DNA of 64,000 nucleotides, taken from positions 1,798,001 to 1,862,000 of the forward strand of contig NZ_CP022464.2 of assembly GCF_002234575.2 (NCBI RefSeq), read 5' to 3'. The notes below the pieces were generated by a model. It saw only the letters and a list, made by a program, of their open reading frames with translations. It did no database searches and was not told the DNA's origin. The DNA is from Enterocloster bolteae. GTDB lineage: Bacteria; Bacillota; Clostridia; Lachnospirales; Lachnospiraceae. The position numbers were made by a program, and so were the translations under genes. This document shows, piece after piece, positions 52,269 to 60,528 of this stretch (the first letter of the stretch is position 1; each line of letters begins with the position of its first letter).

Positions 52269-53450
52269 GTGAATCAATCTATGCAGGTATGGATTTATGC
52301 CTGCCAGTTTATAGATGATCCTGCCTATCAGGGAAGTGCCCTATCTCTACCGGCTCACCGGGAGGCGGTGAGGGATGCGTTTCAGAGGGCAAGGTTAAAG
52401 GAAGGGGAGCCTTATCATTTAGAGCGCGGCCGGGGCTGGCCGGGATTTATCGAATCGGTTCTGGACCGCTACAATCATACGCTGGAAGAATTGAATCTGT
52501 TAGTCTATAAGTTGGCACAGATGACTGAGAAGCAGATCGAGGTTTATGAAGGTGTTCTAAAGGCCCTTCCGGAACGAAACATGAAACAGGTTATCAATGG
52601 CCTGTATAACCTGGAGCGGTTTGAATTCCTTCCGGGAATTCAATGCGACAATGAAATCGGGGAAATGACCATTGACAATGATCTGGATCCGATTTTGAAG
52701 GATTTGCCGGGAGACATTTACCCGCTTTTGGATACCGAAAAGGTTGGAGCGTATATAAGGGAAAAGGAAAATGGCGTGTTTACATCCAAGGGCTACTGTT
52801 ACCGTGTTTCAGACCAGTGGCAGGAAGTCTATGACGGAAAGCAGCTTCCGGAACAGGTGGAGATTCATCGCGCCCTGTTTTCTCTGTATCTTGTCCCTGC
52901 GGGAACGAATACGGAAGATTTAGGGGTGGGAGCCTGGCTGGAACTTCCATATGATGAAGCGGCAAAAAATCAGGTATTAGAGAGGCTTGGACTGGAATTA
53001 TTCAGCCATTGCGGGATCGCCAAAATACACGCTGCGGCCCCGCTGTTTGAGCAGTTAGCAGGGCAAGATCATGACATAGATCGGTGGAACCACCTGGCTA
53101 AGAAGCTAGCGTCTATGACAGAAAAGGAGCTGCTGAAATACAAAGCCGTGTCGGAGTTTGAAGGCTGTTCCAGCATAGAGCAGGCTGCCGAGCTGACTGA
53201 TATGCTGGAACAGTATACGTTTGACCCGGTACAGGTGACTTATGCCACCTACGGCAGGGAATGTCTGGAACAGATGGGAGCGGACCTGGAAGCACAGGCA
53301 TTTCGGAGATTTGACTTTGAAGGCTATGGGAAAGAGCTGTATGCCCAGACCGGGAGGAAGCTCACGGCCTATGGAGCAGTCTCAAAGGAGCCCGTCCTGG
53401 AGGAAGTTCAATCGGAGGACCATGCCATGATGACGCAGGGAATGGGATAG
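52269..53450 (+). CDS. ArdA-like antirestriction protein, 3
   Basis: 393 aa, acidic, with two full modules. First: YQGSALSLPAHREAVRDAF, then EELNLLVYKLAQM...INGLYNLERFEFLP. Second: VGAWLELPYDEAAKNQVLERLG, then DRWNHLAKKLASMTEKEL. GTG 52269 is preferred because AAGGAGGT ends eight bases before it. The TTG at 52260 lies inside that site, and ATG 52281 is the other option. The stop codon lies in the same frame as the Dam gene that follows. Confidence 0.72.
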   Translation: MNQSMQVWIYACQFIDDPAYQGSALSLPAHREAVRDAFQRARLKEGEPYHLERGRGWPGFIESVLDRYNHTLEELNLLVYKLAQMTEKQIEVYEGVLKALPERNMKQVINGLYNLERFEFLPGIQCDNEIGEMTIDNDLDPILKDLPGDIYPLLDTEKVGAYIREKENGVFTSKGYCYRVSDQWQEVYDGKQLPEQVEIHRALFSLYLVPAGTNTEDLGVGAWLELPYDEAAKNQVLERLGLELFSHCGIAKIHAAAPLFEQLAGQDHDIDRWNHLAKKLASMTEKELLKYKAVSEFEGCSSIEQAAELTDMLEQYTFDPVQVTYATYGRECLEQMGADLEAQAFRRFDFEGYGKELYAQTGRKLTAYGAVSKEPVLEEVQSEDHAMMTQGMG

Positions 53451-53465
53451 AGGAGGCGAGGAAGT

Positions 53466-54416
53466 ATCAATAGTTTTATTTCCTGGGTGGGAGGCAAAAA
53501 GGCGCTGCGGAACACGGTGTATGAATTGTCCCCGGCCAGTTTTGAACGCTATATTGAGGTATTCGGAGGCGGAGGCTGGGTGCTGTTCGGGAGACCACCG
53601 GATCCGAAGGTGATGGAGGTTTATAATGATTTCAATTCCAACCTGACCAATTTATATGCCTGTGTGAAGAACCACACCATGGAGTTTTTACGCCAGCTGG
53701 GATTCCTGCCTTTAAACGGAAGGGATGAATTTCTTGTGCTGCGAAGGTTTTTAGAGGGACAGGAGTTTGCAGGAACTTTCCTTGCACAGGAACTGGAGCT
53801 GGCAATGCATAACCTGCCGCCCCTGGAGTTCGAGGAACTGCGTTCCCTCCTTCTGGAACGTGCAGCGCCGGGGGATGTCCAGAGGGCGGCTGCATTTTAC
53901 AAAGTAATCCGGTACAGCTATGGAAGCGGCTGCACATCCTTTGGCTGCCAGCCCTTTGATGTGAGAAAGACCTTCCATCTGATCTGGCAGGCGGCGGACC
54001 GTCTGGCGAATACGGTCATCGAGAATAAAGACTTTGAGGCGCTCATCCGGCAGTATGACCGGGAGAACGCCTTTCTTTATTGCGATCCGCCTTATTTTAT
54101 GACGGAGGATCATTATGAAGTGGAGTTTCCAAGGCAGGACCATGTGAGGCTTCGGGAAACCCTGGCAGGCTGTCAGGGAAAATGGATGGTCAGCTATAAC
54201 GATTGTGACTATATCCGGGGATTATACGAGGGCTGCCACATTACGGCGGTCAGTCGGATCAATAACCTGGCCCAGCGCTATGACCGTGGGTGTGAATTCC
54301 CGGAGGTGATCATTACCAACTATGATCCCCAGGAGCGGAAGAAATGGGGCCCACAGCAGATGGATCTGTTTTCTGCCGGGCTGTTGGGAGGTGAGACGGA
54401 AGATGGAGGGGATTGA
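53466..54416 (+). CDS. Dam-type DNA adenine methylase (D12 class), no canonical start
   Basis: About 316 aa. Motif I-like EVFGGGGWVLF and catalytic CDPPYF are clear, as is the opening motif FISWVGGKK. It methylates adenine N6 and may protect the ICE from restriction. The only ordinary start codon after the upstream stop is GTG 53487, which would cut off the conserved FISW. The best-placed start is an ATC codon at 53466, eight bases after AGGAGG. It gives exactly the N-terminus expected of the family, with Ile in place of Met. Confidence 0.85.
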   Translation: MNSFISWVGGKKALRNTVYELSPASFERYIEVFGGGGWVLFGRPPDPKVMEVYNDFNSNLTNLYACVKNHTMEFLRQLGFLPLNGRDEFLVLRRFLEGQEFAGTFLAQELELAMHNLPPLEFEELRSLLLERAAPGDVQRAAAFYKVIRYSYGSGCTSFGCQPFDVRKTFHLIWQAADRLANTVIENKDFEALIRQYDRENAFLYCDPPYFMTEDHYEVEFPRQDHVRLRETLAGCQGKWMVSYNDCDYIRGLYEGCHITAVSRINNLAQRYDRGCEFPEVIITNYDPQERKKWGPQQMDLFSAGLLGGETEDGGD

Positions 54417-54786
54417 GAAACTCTGGTGGGCAAAGCGCCAGCTGGAGGAACAGACAGAAGGAAAACAGCGCCTGATCACCAGGACCGGGGGACATCTCTT
54501 TGTGAAGGTGGATGACAGCTGTCTGGCGGCCTGTTATTTTGCCATGGTCAGGAATCAGAAAACCGGACAGTATCATGCGGACGTAAAGGGCTATCTGCGG
54601 ACGTTCAGCGGATACTGCAATGGAACACGGCTGGAGCAGCTGTCGGAGGAGATAAGCGGGCTGTCGGCGCTTGTGAGGGAACTGGAGGCCGCACAGCTTA
54701 GCGTGAGTGAAGAGGAACTTCAGGAATTCATCCGGGAGTTAGAACAGCAGGATGAGACAGTAGAAGGAGCAGAAAGGAAGGCGTGA
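54403..54786 (+). CDS. ICE protein of unknown function
   Basis: 127 aa. The N-terminal half contains KQRLITRTGGHLFVKVDDSCLA, and the C-terminal half is an acidic coiled-coil helix (LSEEISGLSALVRELEAAQ). It overlaps the dam stop by 14 bases and starts after GGAGGTGAGA. No family recognised. Confidence 0.7.
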   Translation: MEGIEKLWWAKRQLEEQTEGKQRLITRTGGHLFVKVDDSCLAACYFAMVRNQKTGQYHADVKGYLRTFSGYCNGTRLEQLSEEISGLSALVRELEAAQLSVSEEELQEFIRELEQQDETVEGAERKA

Positions 54787-55214
54787 TGAGAAACGTGAAA
54801 ATCAATGGGAGAGTGGCGGAGGATGGAAGCATCATCCTGCCGCCAGGTGTATTGGAAAGTATGTGCCTGAACCCGGGGAATCTGGTAACGCTGGAGTTTG
54901 CCCCAACCAGTCCGGTAAAAGAGGCTAACGGTTATGGGCCACGGTTTCAGGTGGAAACGGGGGGCTGTGAGACGGATATCATTGCCGATGAGGAGGAAGC
55001 AGCGTTAGTAGTCCCTCATGATTTGCTGAACGATGCCCATATCCCAATGGATACCGGGCTGGTGGTGCAGACGATTCCGGGGGCGATCTTAATCGGTGAT
55101 ACGGATCCTATGGCGGCGGTCCAGGCGCCGCTTCTGGAGATCCTGTCCCTGTTTGGGATATCTGAGGAGGAAGCGTACAAGGCAATCGAAGAAGGAGGGT
55201 ACTACGATGAGTAA
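54786..55214 (+). CDS. AbrB/SpoVT-like protein, 1
   Basis: 142 aa. The opening INGRVAEDGSIILPPGVLESM and following strand match the swapped-hairpin AbrB fold. The rest is acidic and ends in EEEAYKAIEEGGYYDE. It may act as a transition-state-type regulator or antitoxin-like DNA-binding protein. ATG 54786 shares its A with the previous stop. No toxin gene is adjacent. Confidence 0.7.
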   Translation: MRNVKINGRVAEDGSIILPPGVLESMCLNPGNLVTLEFAPTSPVKEANGYGPRFQVETGGCETDIIADEEEAALVVPHDLLNDAHIPMDTGLVVQTIPGAILIGDTDPMAAVQAPLLEILSLFGISEEEAYKAIEEGGYYDE

Positions 55215-55497
55215 GCCGGTATATAAGGTGATGGACAGTAAGGGAAGGGTGTTGATTCCGAGGGAACTGCGTCTGGCGGCCGGTATGTGCGGCGGGGATA
55301 TCCTGGCCCTTCAGCTCCAGGAAGGGAAGGTATCCGTGCGTAAGGTGGAAATTGTGGAGGTGGGGGATCAGTCACCGGAAGCGGTAGAAGCCTATGTCCG
55401 AGCCGCCATTAAAACCATGCCGGATGCAGTCAGGTTAAGCCTGATTTCAGACCTGTCCGGGCTGGTCCGGGAGAAGGAGGGGAGCCATGTCGGATAA
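55207..55497 (+). CDS. AbrB/MazE/SpoVT-family DNA-binding protein, 2
   Basis: 96 aa. The N-terminus VMDSKGRVLIPRELRLAAGM is a textbook SpoVT/AbrB domain, followed by a helical tail. It overlaps the preceding AbrB-like gene by eight bases and the next gene by eleven. It probably regulates ICE genes. Confidence 0.85.
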   Translation: MSKPVYKVMDSKGRVLIPRELRLAAGMCGGDILALQLQEGKVSVRKVEIVEVGDQSPEAVEAYVRAAIKTMPDAVRLSLISDLSGLVREKEGSHVG

Positions 55498-56062
55498 TCG
55501 GATTTATACAGACAGGGATTGCGTGGAGACAGGCAGTGGCTGTTCTCTGAAAGGGAAGGTAGTTGTCCTGAAAGAATCTGCCTTGGAGGCTGGCTTTGGC
55601 CGGCAGCTTTATTACTGTACGGGCGGGAATGGAGCCAATGGGAATGCCTTGGGAAAGTCTGTGTTTTTGGTGAACTTAAAGAACGGAGAATTTGAACGCT
55701 GTACCCGGGATCATGTGCTTGGAGTATTAAAGCCGGAACTTCTGCCGGATGAGGAGAAGCTACAGCTCTCCCAGATCCGTCCGCCCGGGGCCTTGCCGTT
55801 GGAGAACCATGAACCCCAGTACAGCGGATACAGTTTCCTGGAGGATGGAAGGTATGCGGCCGGGGTGTGGCTCTGCAATGAAAAGGAAGCCATGGAATAT
55901 GTGGAAATGCAGAAGCCCTATCAGCACCGGATCATGCTCTGTGACCGGAATGATTTCTGTGTCTGGGAGGTGCGGTGCGGCATGCAGGTCTATCCTCCGC
56001 AGGAGAAACTGGATGAGATGCGTGAAGGATTGGTGGAAAATCCTGGCCCCATGCAATTATAG
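55487..56062 (+). CDS. ICE protein of unknown function
   Basis: 191 aa. Recognisable stretches are YYCTGGNGANGNALGKSVF and FERCTRDHVLGVLKPELLP, which I associate with conserved ICE proteins of gut Firmicutes. The function is not known. It overlaps the previous gene by eleven bases. The 164 bases that follow hold nothing recognised apart from a ribosome site. Confidence 0.7.
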   Translation: MSDNRIYTDRDCVETGSGCSLKGKVVVLKESALEAGFGRQLYYCTGGNGANGNALGKSVFLVNLKNGEFERCTRDHVLGVLKPELLPDEEKLQLSQIRPPGALPLENHEPQYSGYSFLEDGRYAAGVWLCNEKEAMEYVEMQKPYQHRIMLCDRNDFCVWEVRCGMQVYPPQEKLDEMREGLVENPGPMQL

Positions 56063-56226
56063 GGGGATGTATGCATTGGTGGTTGAGAGACAGGTCCTCC
56101 ATTTTGTCGTGTTTGCTGTATGTTCTGCCCCGATGTTTGTTGGTTTCTATGAATCGCTTTCCAGCGTGCAGTGTGGTATGGTGTTGAACTGACACAGTAG
56201 ATAAAAAAGGAAAGTGAGGGTAGCGG

Positions 56227-57252
56227 ATGTCTAAATACGTGGACAAAATGAACCTTCCCCAGTACCGGTTTTACAACCACATGGTGGGGGATGGGGAGGA
56301 GCGAAAAGAACTGATCAGCGACCTGTTGACGGCGGAAATGATACTGGAGAGGGGAAGCAAGAAGGAGCGCAGCCAGGCGTTAATAACGCTGGCAACCAAG
56401 AAAAAACGTCTGGCAGATTTCATTTACAGTCAGGAAGAGGACCGGAAACGCTGCCTGAAGGATCTGACAGGGCGGGACATGAAGCAGTTTCGGAAACGTC
56501 TGGACCATTATCTGGATATTCTGCTCATGATTCCATTCTTTCAAGGACAGTCCGAGAAGAAACGGCGGTATGTGGATGAAAAGTCCATCTCATCCATTCC
56601 TCCAGAGCAGAGAAGCCGCCGCTTTCTATACGATAGGGAGAAGGGAAAATATTATACCGAATATGACTGTGTTCCCAAGCTGCTGCTGATCAATGAGCGG
56701 CTCTATGAAGAGTACGGTTGCTATGAGATGACTGAAACGGACCAGGAGAACCTGGACCGACTGGTGGCAGATGATGTGCATTACATTATCAACATTCAGG
56801 GAAGCAGTGGCGTAGATTGTGCCTATCTGGTAGAGAAGGATGAGGACCTATGCATTAAGCTCCTGGACCGGTTGAAGGGAAGCGGGAAAATTCCCATTGA
56901 AAACCTGGTCGGAAAGACGGACGGTGTGACAGCGGTGTTCTTAAGTCTCCTGGACTATTTGCAGGAGATGGAACTGGCGGAACAGAGACGGCGCAAGTAT
57001 CTGGAAGAACATCCGAGAAAGTCAGAGTATGCAGGAAAGGCGATTCAAAGTCAGCGGTTTGTAGATAAAAACAGTATCAAGGTGTTTGATATGAAGCAGG
57101 AAGGAGCAGCCCCGGATTCCATCGGAGCTGTATATTTTTTAGCAAGAAGAATAGCGGAAGAGGCGGATTTAGGAGGACGGGGTATGAAATGCTGCCTCAC
57201 ACCAGGAGAGGACATTACCGGAAATACAAGAACGAGAAAACCGTCTATGTGA
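56227..57252 (+). CDS. ICE protein, apparently frameshifted near its end
   Basis: 341 aa as read. The body is helical and basic. In the present frame the C-terminus becomes an odd MKCCLTPGEDITGNTRTRKPSM. The neighbouring frame carries a conserved-looking tail starting GYEMLPHTRRGHYRKY and ending at 57383. One added G in the GGGG run at 57179-57182 would join the two into a protein of about 385 aa. Function unknown. Confidence 0.7.
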   Translation: MSKYVDKMNLPQYRFYNHMVGDGEERKELISDLLTAEMILERGSKKERSQALITLATKKKRLADFIYSQEEDRKRCLKDLTGRDMKQFRKRLDHYLDILLMIPFFQGQSEKKRRYVDEKSISSIPPEQRSRRFLYDREKGKYYTEYDCVPKLLLINERLYEEYGCYEMTETDQENLDRLVADDVHYIINIQGSSGVDCAYLVEKDEDLCIKLLDRLKGSGKIPIENLVGKTDGVTAVFLSLLDYLQEMELAEQRRRKYLEEHPRKSEYAGKAIQSQRFVDKNSIKVFDMKQEGAAPDSIGAVYFLARRIAEEADLGGRGMKCCLTPGEDITGNTRTRKPSM

Positions 57253-57383
57253 AAGCAGCTATCATCCACAAGGAGAAATATGAAGGGATCCAGTCAGCTC
57301 ATCGGATGAACCAGTCAGGAGGGAAAAACAGGCTGGAACAGGAGGCGGGGGAAGCCGCCTTTTTACAGGGCATGAGTTTGTAA
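57180..57383 (+). pseudogene. Displaced C-terminal fragment of the preceding gene
   Basis: This frame encodes GYEMLPHTRRGHYRKYKNEK, then VYVKAAIIHKEKYEGIQSAH and a Lys/Glu-rich end. H-x-R-x-G-H-x-R-x-Y-K motifs of this kind usually end longer ICE/phage proteins. No ribosome site precedes the internal ATG 57189, so separate translation is unlikely. Confidence 0.6.
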
Positions 57384-57405
57384 CTGGTATGAGGAGGAAT
57401 TTGAG

Positions 57406-57480
57406 ATGTGGCACGGATTTTGGGCCAGGGACGCTCCAAAGGGGAGTAATAACGTTTGGGAAAGACGCTGCTGGCTGTAA
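57406..57480 (+). CDS. Possible 24-aa small protein
   Basis: ATG TGG CAC ... TGG CTG TAA, with GAGGAGGAAT at ideal spacing before it. The product is Trp/Arg-rich (MWHGFWARDAPKG, ending ERRCWL). It sits in a 134-base gap between ICE genes. Either a real small protein or a leader peptide for the next gene. Confidence 0.4.
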   Translation: MWHGFWARDAPKGSNNVWERRCWL

Positions 57481-57517
57481 AGAAGTGGATGAAACAACAA
57501 GAAGGGAGTGAACGCCC

Positions 57518-58075
57518 ATGCGTGGGATTCGGGTGGAAAACGGGAGAATTGTATACTTTGGAAACCCGGCCGGATATATTGCCGGGAGCCAGGCGGTGGT
57601 GGACCCGATCTTTAAGGGAAAGGAACTGGAAGCCTATCTGGAACGGCAGGGCGGGATTGAAGCCGTGGTATGGAAGGGCGGCGTATACGACCGGCTGATG
57701 AATGGACAGGCGGAGACTCAGGGCTGTGAACCCTTGAAGAACTGCCGGATTTGGCAGTTAAAGCCCGATGTCAATATCCATATGAAATTCATTGGTTATG
57801 ATACGCTGGTCACGAGATTCGGGGAACCGGACCCACAGAATTACCACATGGTTTATGACGGGGAAATAGAGACCAATGAATTGGAACGGATCTATGATAA
57901 ATTCGATGGCGGGCAGGAGGTTCCGGGTTATACGGGGCACTCCCTCTCGATGTCAGATGTGATTGAGCTATATGATGAGGAAGCCAGTGAATTCTATTAC
58001 GTGGATTATAGGGATTTTAAACCAGTTGTATTTGGGGGACCGGAACCGGTCCAATCCCAGGTGCTTCAGTTGTAG
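57518..58075 (+). CDS. YodL-domain protein
   Basis: 185 aa. The C-terminal half matches the YodL domain: YHMVYDGEIETNELERIYDK, then GYTGHSLSMSDVIELYD and FYYVD. In large ICE proteins this domain sits beside LPD domains, and here it is on its own with an N-terminal ~80-residue region. Its role in transfer is unknown. AGAAGGGAG precedes the start. Confidence 0.85.
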   Translation: MRGIRVENGRIVYFGNPAGYIAGSQAVVDPIFKGKELEAYLERQGGIEAVVWKGGVYDRLMNGQAETQGCEPLKNCRIWQLKPDVNIHMKFIGYDTLVTRFGEPDPQNYHMVYDGEIETNELERIYDKFDGGQEVPGYTGHSLSMSDVIELYDEEASEFYYVDYRDFKPVVFGGPEPVQSQVLQL

Positions 58076-58130
58076 CAATGGAAATCAGGCAGCGAATGGC
58101 TGCCTTTTATCATGTGAGGAGGAGTAATTC

Positions 58131-58361
58131 ATGAGAGAGAAAATGGAACATGTGAAACATGCAGCGGAGCAGAAAATGTGGAAGGTACGGGCAGTTCTTG
58201 TAGACCGTTCTGGTGAAAATTTCATCGATAGTGCTATCAAGATCTTGATGGCTGTGGTGATCGGCGCTTTGCTGCTGGCGGGTCTATACGCATTATTCTC
58301 TGAAAATGTGTTACCCACGTTGTCCCGCCGCATTACCGAGATGTTCAACTATGCAGGCTGA
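58131..58361 (+). CDS. DUF6133 small membrane protein (pilin-like)
   Basis: 76 aa. A charged N-terminus is followed by SGENFIDSAIKILMAVVIGALLLAGLYALF, a single hydrophobic helix like that of Flp-type pilins. I recognise the family as DUF6133. Given the prepilin peptidase and Tad-like genes that follow, it may be the pilin subunit, processed before the helix (inference). GAGGAGGAG precedes the start. Confidence 0.8.
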   Translation: MREKMEHVKHAAEQKMWKVRAVLVDRSGENFIDSAIKILMAVVIGALLLAGLYALFSENVLPTLSRRITEMFNYAG

Positions 58362-58402
58362 CAGAAAACGCAGAAAGAAAAAGAAAGAAGGAGGAACTTT
58401 AT

Positions 58403-58744
58403 ATGCCTACTGTAGACGTAAGAATTACATCCATGTACCCGCCCGGCGAGGTGGGAAGTATCCGGGGGTATGCATCCGCCACCATCGACAGCTGTCTTGC
58501 AATCCGGGGAATCAAAGTAGTGGAGGGAGGAGAGCGTGGGCTCTTTGTTTCCATGCCCAGCCGGAAGACAACGGAAGGATATAAGGAAGTGTGTTTTCCG
58601 GTAACGGCGGAGTTTCGGGAGCAGCTTCACAATGTAGTGTTATCGTCCTACCAGCAGGCGCTGGAGCAGTCTGTGGCTCAGCAGACCGCGCCTCAGCCGG
58701 AAGCGCCGGAACAGGCGGGGGAAGAACCCGGCCTGCAGATGTAG
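58403..58744 (+). CDS. SpoVG-family protein
   Basis: 113 aa. The first ~80 residues match SpoVG: ITSMYPPGEVGSIRGYASAT and GLFVSMPSRKT...YKEVCFPVT. A Gln/Pro/Glu-rich tail follows. SpoVG is a small nucleic-acid-binding regulator. ICEs of this type often carry one. GAAGGAGGAAC precedes the start. Confidence 0.88.
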   Translation: MPTVDVRITSMYPPGEVGSIRGYASATIDSCLAIRGIKVVEGGERGLFVSMPSRKTTEGYKEVCFPVTAEFREQLHNVVLSSYQQALEQSVAQQTAPQPEAPEQAGEEPGLQM

Positions 58745-59140
58745 GTGCAGGGAGTCCTGTTTTTCTTTCTGCTGCTGGCCTCCTCCTTTGTGGATCTAAA
58801 GCGGCGGGAGATTCCGGACTGGGTGAGCGGCAGTATCGCCGCCCTCACCCTCCTGCATTTCCGGCCGGAATATCTGCTGGGGCTTATCCCGGCGTTGTTT
58901 TTTCTGGCAGCGGCAGTAAGAGGAGGATTTGGCGGTGGAGATGTGAAGCTGGCGGCAGCCTGCGGCCTTGTGCTGGGGCTGCCGGCTGCCTTGATGGGAA
59001 CCATACTGGGACTGTTGCTCCAGCTTCTGTTTCATTTGGGCGCGTTGTGTGTGCTGCCACTTTTTAAAAGGCAGGTGTGGTCTGCATATCCAATGGCTCC
59101 GTTCCTGGCCATTGGATACGCTGTCGCTTATTATGTTTAG
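58745..59140 (+). CDS. Prepilin peptidase (A24 family, CpaA/TadV-like)
   Basis: 131 aa with about four helices. The catalytic Asp residues are in DLKRREIPDWV near the start and in GGFGGGDVKLA in the middle. It is the short form lacking the methylase domain, as in TadV/CpaA. GTG 58745 directly follows the SpoVG stop. It would cleave the leader of a pilin such as the DUF6133 protein. Confidence 0.9.
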   Translation: MQGVLFFFLLLASSFVDLKRREIPDWVSGSIAALTLLHFRPEYLLGLIPALFFLAAAVRGGFGGGDVKLAAACGLVLGLPAALMGTILGLLLQLLFHLGALCVLPLFKRQVWSAYPMAPFLAIGYAVAYYV

Positions 59141-59153
59141 AAGGAGTAAGGAA

Positions 59154-59261
59154 ATGAAGAAAAAGATTCTTAGTTTGTTAGTGCTGATTGGCTGTGTGAG
59201 TGTTTTCTGTCTTCGGTTCAGGAAAAAGGCAGGCTATCTGCAGTGCGGTAAGGGGAATTAA
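59154..59261 (+). CDS. Possible 35-aa membrane peptide
   Basis: MKKKILSLLVLIGCVSVFCLR followed by a basic tail, with AAGGAGTAAGG before the start. It could be a small membrane peptide or a decayed lipoprotein (LIGC resembles a lipobox). It lies between the peptidase and the LPD28-like gene. Confidence 0.5.
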   Translation: MKKKILSLLVLIGCVSVFCLRFRKKAGYLQCGKGN

Positions 59262-59262
59262 T

Positions 59263-59640
59263 ATGGCAGTTGAGAGAGCCAATGCATTTACCATGTATTA
59301 TGAACCGTTTGAGCTGGAGGGAAAGCGGCTATACGGAACCGGATACACCGTGGATCATGATACGGTCCCGGCAGGTTTATATTGCTACGATGTATGGAAT
59401 GACGGGATAGAAGATAGTGAGGAACATATCTTCATCAGCCGGAATCCTTTGTCAGAAAATATAAGCGGTGCTGTCATTTCAGACGAATCGATTGACTTTC
59501 ATGGTGAAAATCAGATGTCGATGAAAGGAATTCAGTTTTTGGATGATGAGCCGTTGGTTTCTTTAGAGCGGCTTCTGGAGCAGAAGGCAGATGGTCCTGT
59601 AGCAGCCGAGACAGCTGAATTTTGTATGGTCCAAGGATAG
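59263..59640 (+). CDS. LPD28-like domain protein
   Basis: 125 aa. The pattern YEPFELEGKRLYGTGYTVDH, VPAGLYCYDVWND and FISRNPLSENISGAVIS fits the LPD28 family of ICE-associated domains. ATG 59263 follows GGGGAATT, one base after the small peptide's stop. Function unknown. Confidence 0.72.
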   Translation: MAVERANAFTMYYEPFELEGKRLYGTGYTVDHDTVPAGLYCYDVWNDGIEDSEEHIFISRNPLSENISGAVISDESIDFHGENQMSMKGIQFLDDEPLVSLERLLEQKADGPVAAETAEFCMVQG

Positions 59641-59658
59641 AGTAGAAGGGAGACGGAT

Positions 59659-60528
59659 ATGAACTTTTTTAAGAACAGAACAGTGATTGGTTTGCTGTGC
59701 ATTGTACTGTCCCTGGTAATCTGCTTTGCAATCACGCCGATGTTTAACCGGACGATCAGTGAGAAAACAGAGATTGTCCGGGTTACCAAAAACATCCGGA
59801 TTGGGGATGAGATCACAAAGGATATGGTGAAACCGGTGGAGGTGGGCGCTTACAACCTGCCGGAGTCTGTTGTGAGAAACATAGATGAAGTGATTGGTAA
59901 GTATGCATCGGCGGATATGGCGCCGGGTGACTATATCATCCGTTCCAAGGTGGCGGAGGAACCGGCTGCGGAGAATGCCTATCTTTATAACCTGAATGGG
60001 GAAAAACAGGCCATTTCCGTCAGCGTGAAAGCCTTTGCCAATGGGTTATCCGGAAAATTGGTCAGCGGTGACATTGTTTCTGTGATTGCACCGGATTATA
60101 GGAAACAGGGTTCTACGGTGATACCGCCGGAACTCCAGTATGTGGAGGTCATTGCAGTAACGGCAAACAGCGGATATGACGCCAATACCGGGGAACGGGG
60201 CGATGAGGAGACGGAGAAAGAACTGCCGGGAACCGTGACACTTCTGGTTACGCCGGATCAGGGAAGGGTCCTTGCAGAACTGGAGGCGGACGGGAAGCTG
60301 CATTTATCCCTGGTGTACCGGGGGACAAAGGAAAATGCCCGGAAGTTTGTGGAGGCCCAGGAAATCATGCTGGAAGAACTATATCCGCTAGAGAGTGAGG
60401 AAATGGAAGAGAATACGGAGAAGGAAAGCGGAACTGAAGAAACAGAAACAGTAGAAGAAGCCGGTGAAGAAACCGTACAGGGAGAGGAGACAGAGGCAAC
60501 CGCAGGAAGCGAGAGCGGGGTGGAGTAA
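59659..60528 (+). CDS. CpaB/RcpC-like SAF-domain pilus protein
   Basis: 289 aa. One N-terminal helix (about 10-30) is followed by a SAF domain (RVTKNIRIGDEITKDMV, MAPGDYIIRSKV), a CpaB-type second domain and a Glu/Thr-rich tail. It probably forms part of the trans-envelope pilus assembly. GAAGGGAGACGG precedes the start. It lies directly before the CpaE-like gene with no gap. Confidence 0.85.
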   Translation: MNFFKNRTVIGLLCIVLSLVICFAITPMFNRTISEKTEIVRVTKNIRIGDEITKDMVKPVEVGAYNLPESVVRNIDEVIGKYASADMAPGDYIIRSKVAEEPAAENAYLYNLNGEKQAISVSVKAFANGLSGKLVSGDIVSVIAPDYRKQGSTVIPPELQYVEVIAVTANSGYDANTGERGDEETEKELPGTVTLLVTPDQGRVLAELEADGKLHLSLVYRGTKENARKFVEAQEIMLEELYPLESEEMEENTEKESGTEETETVEEAGEETVQGEETEATAGSESGVE

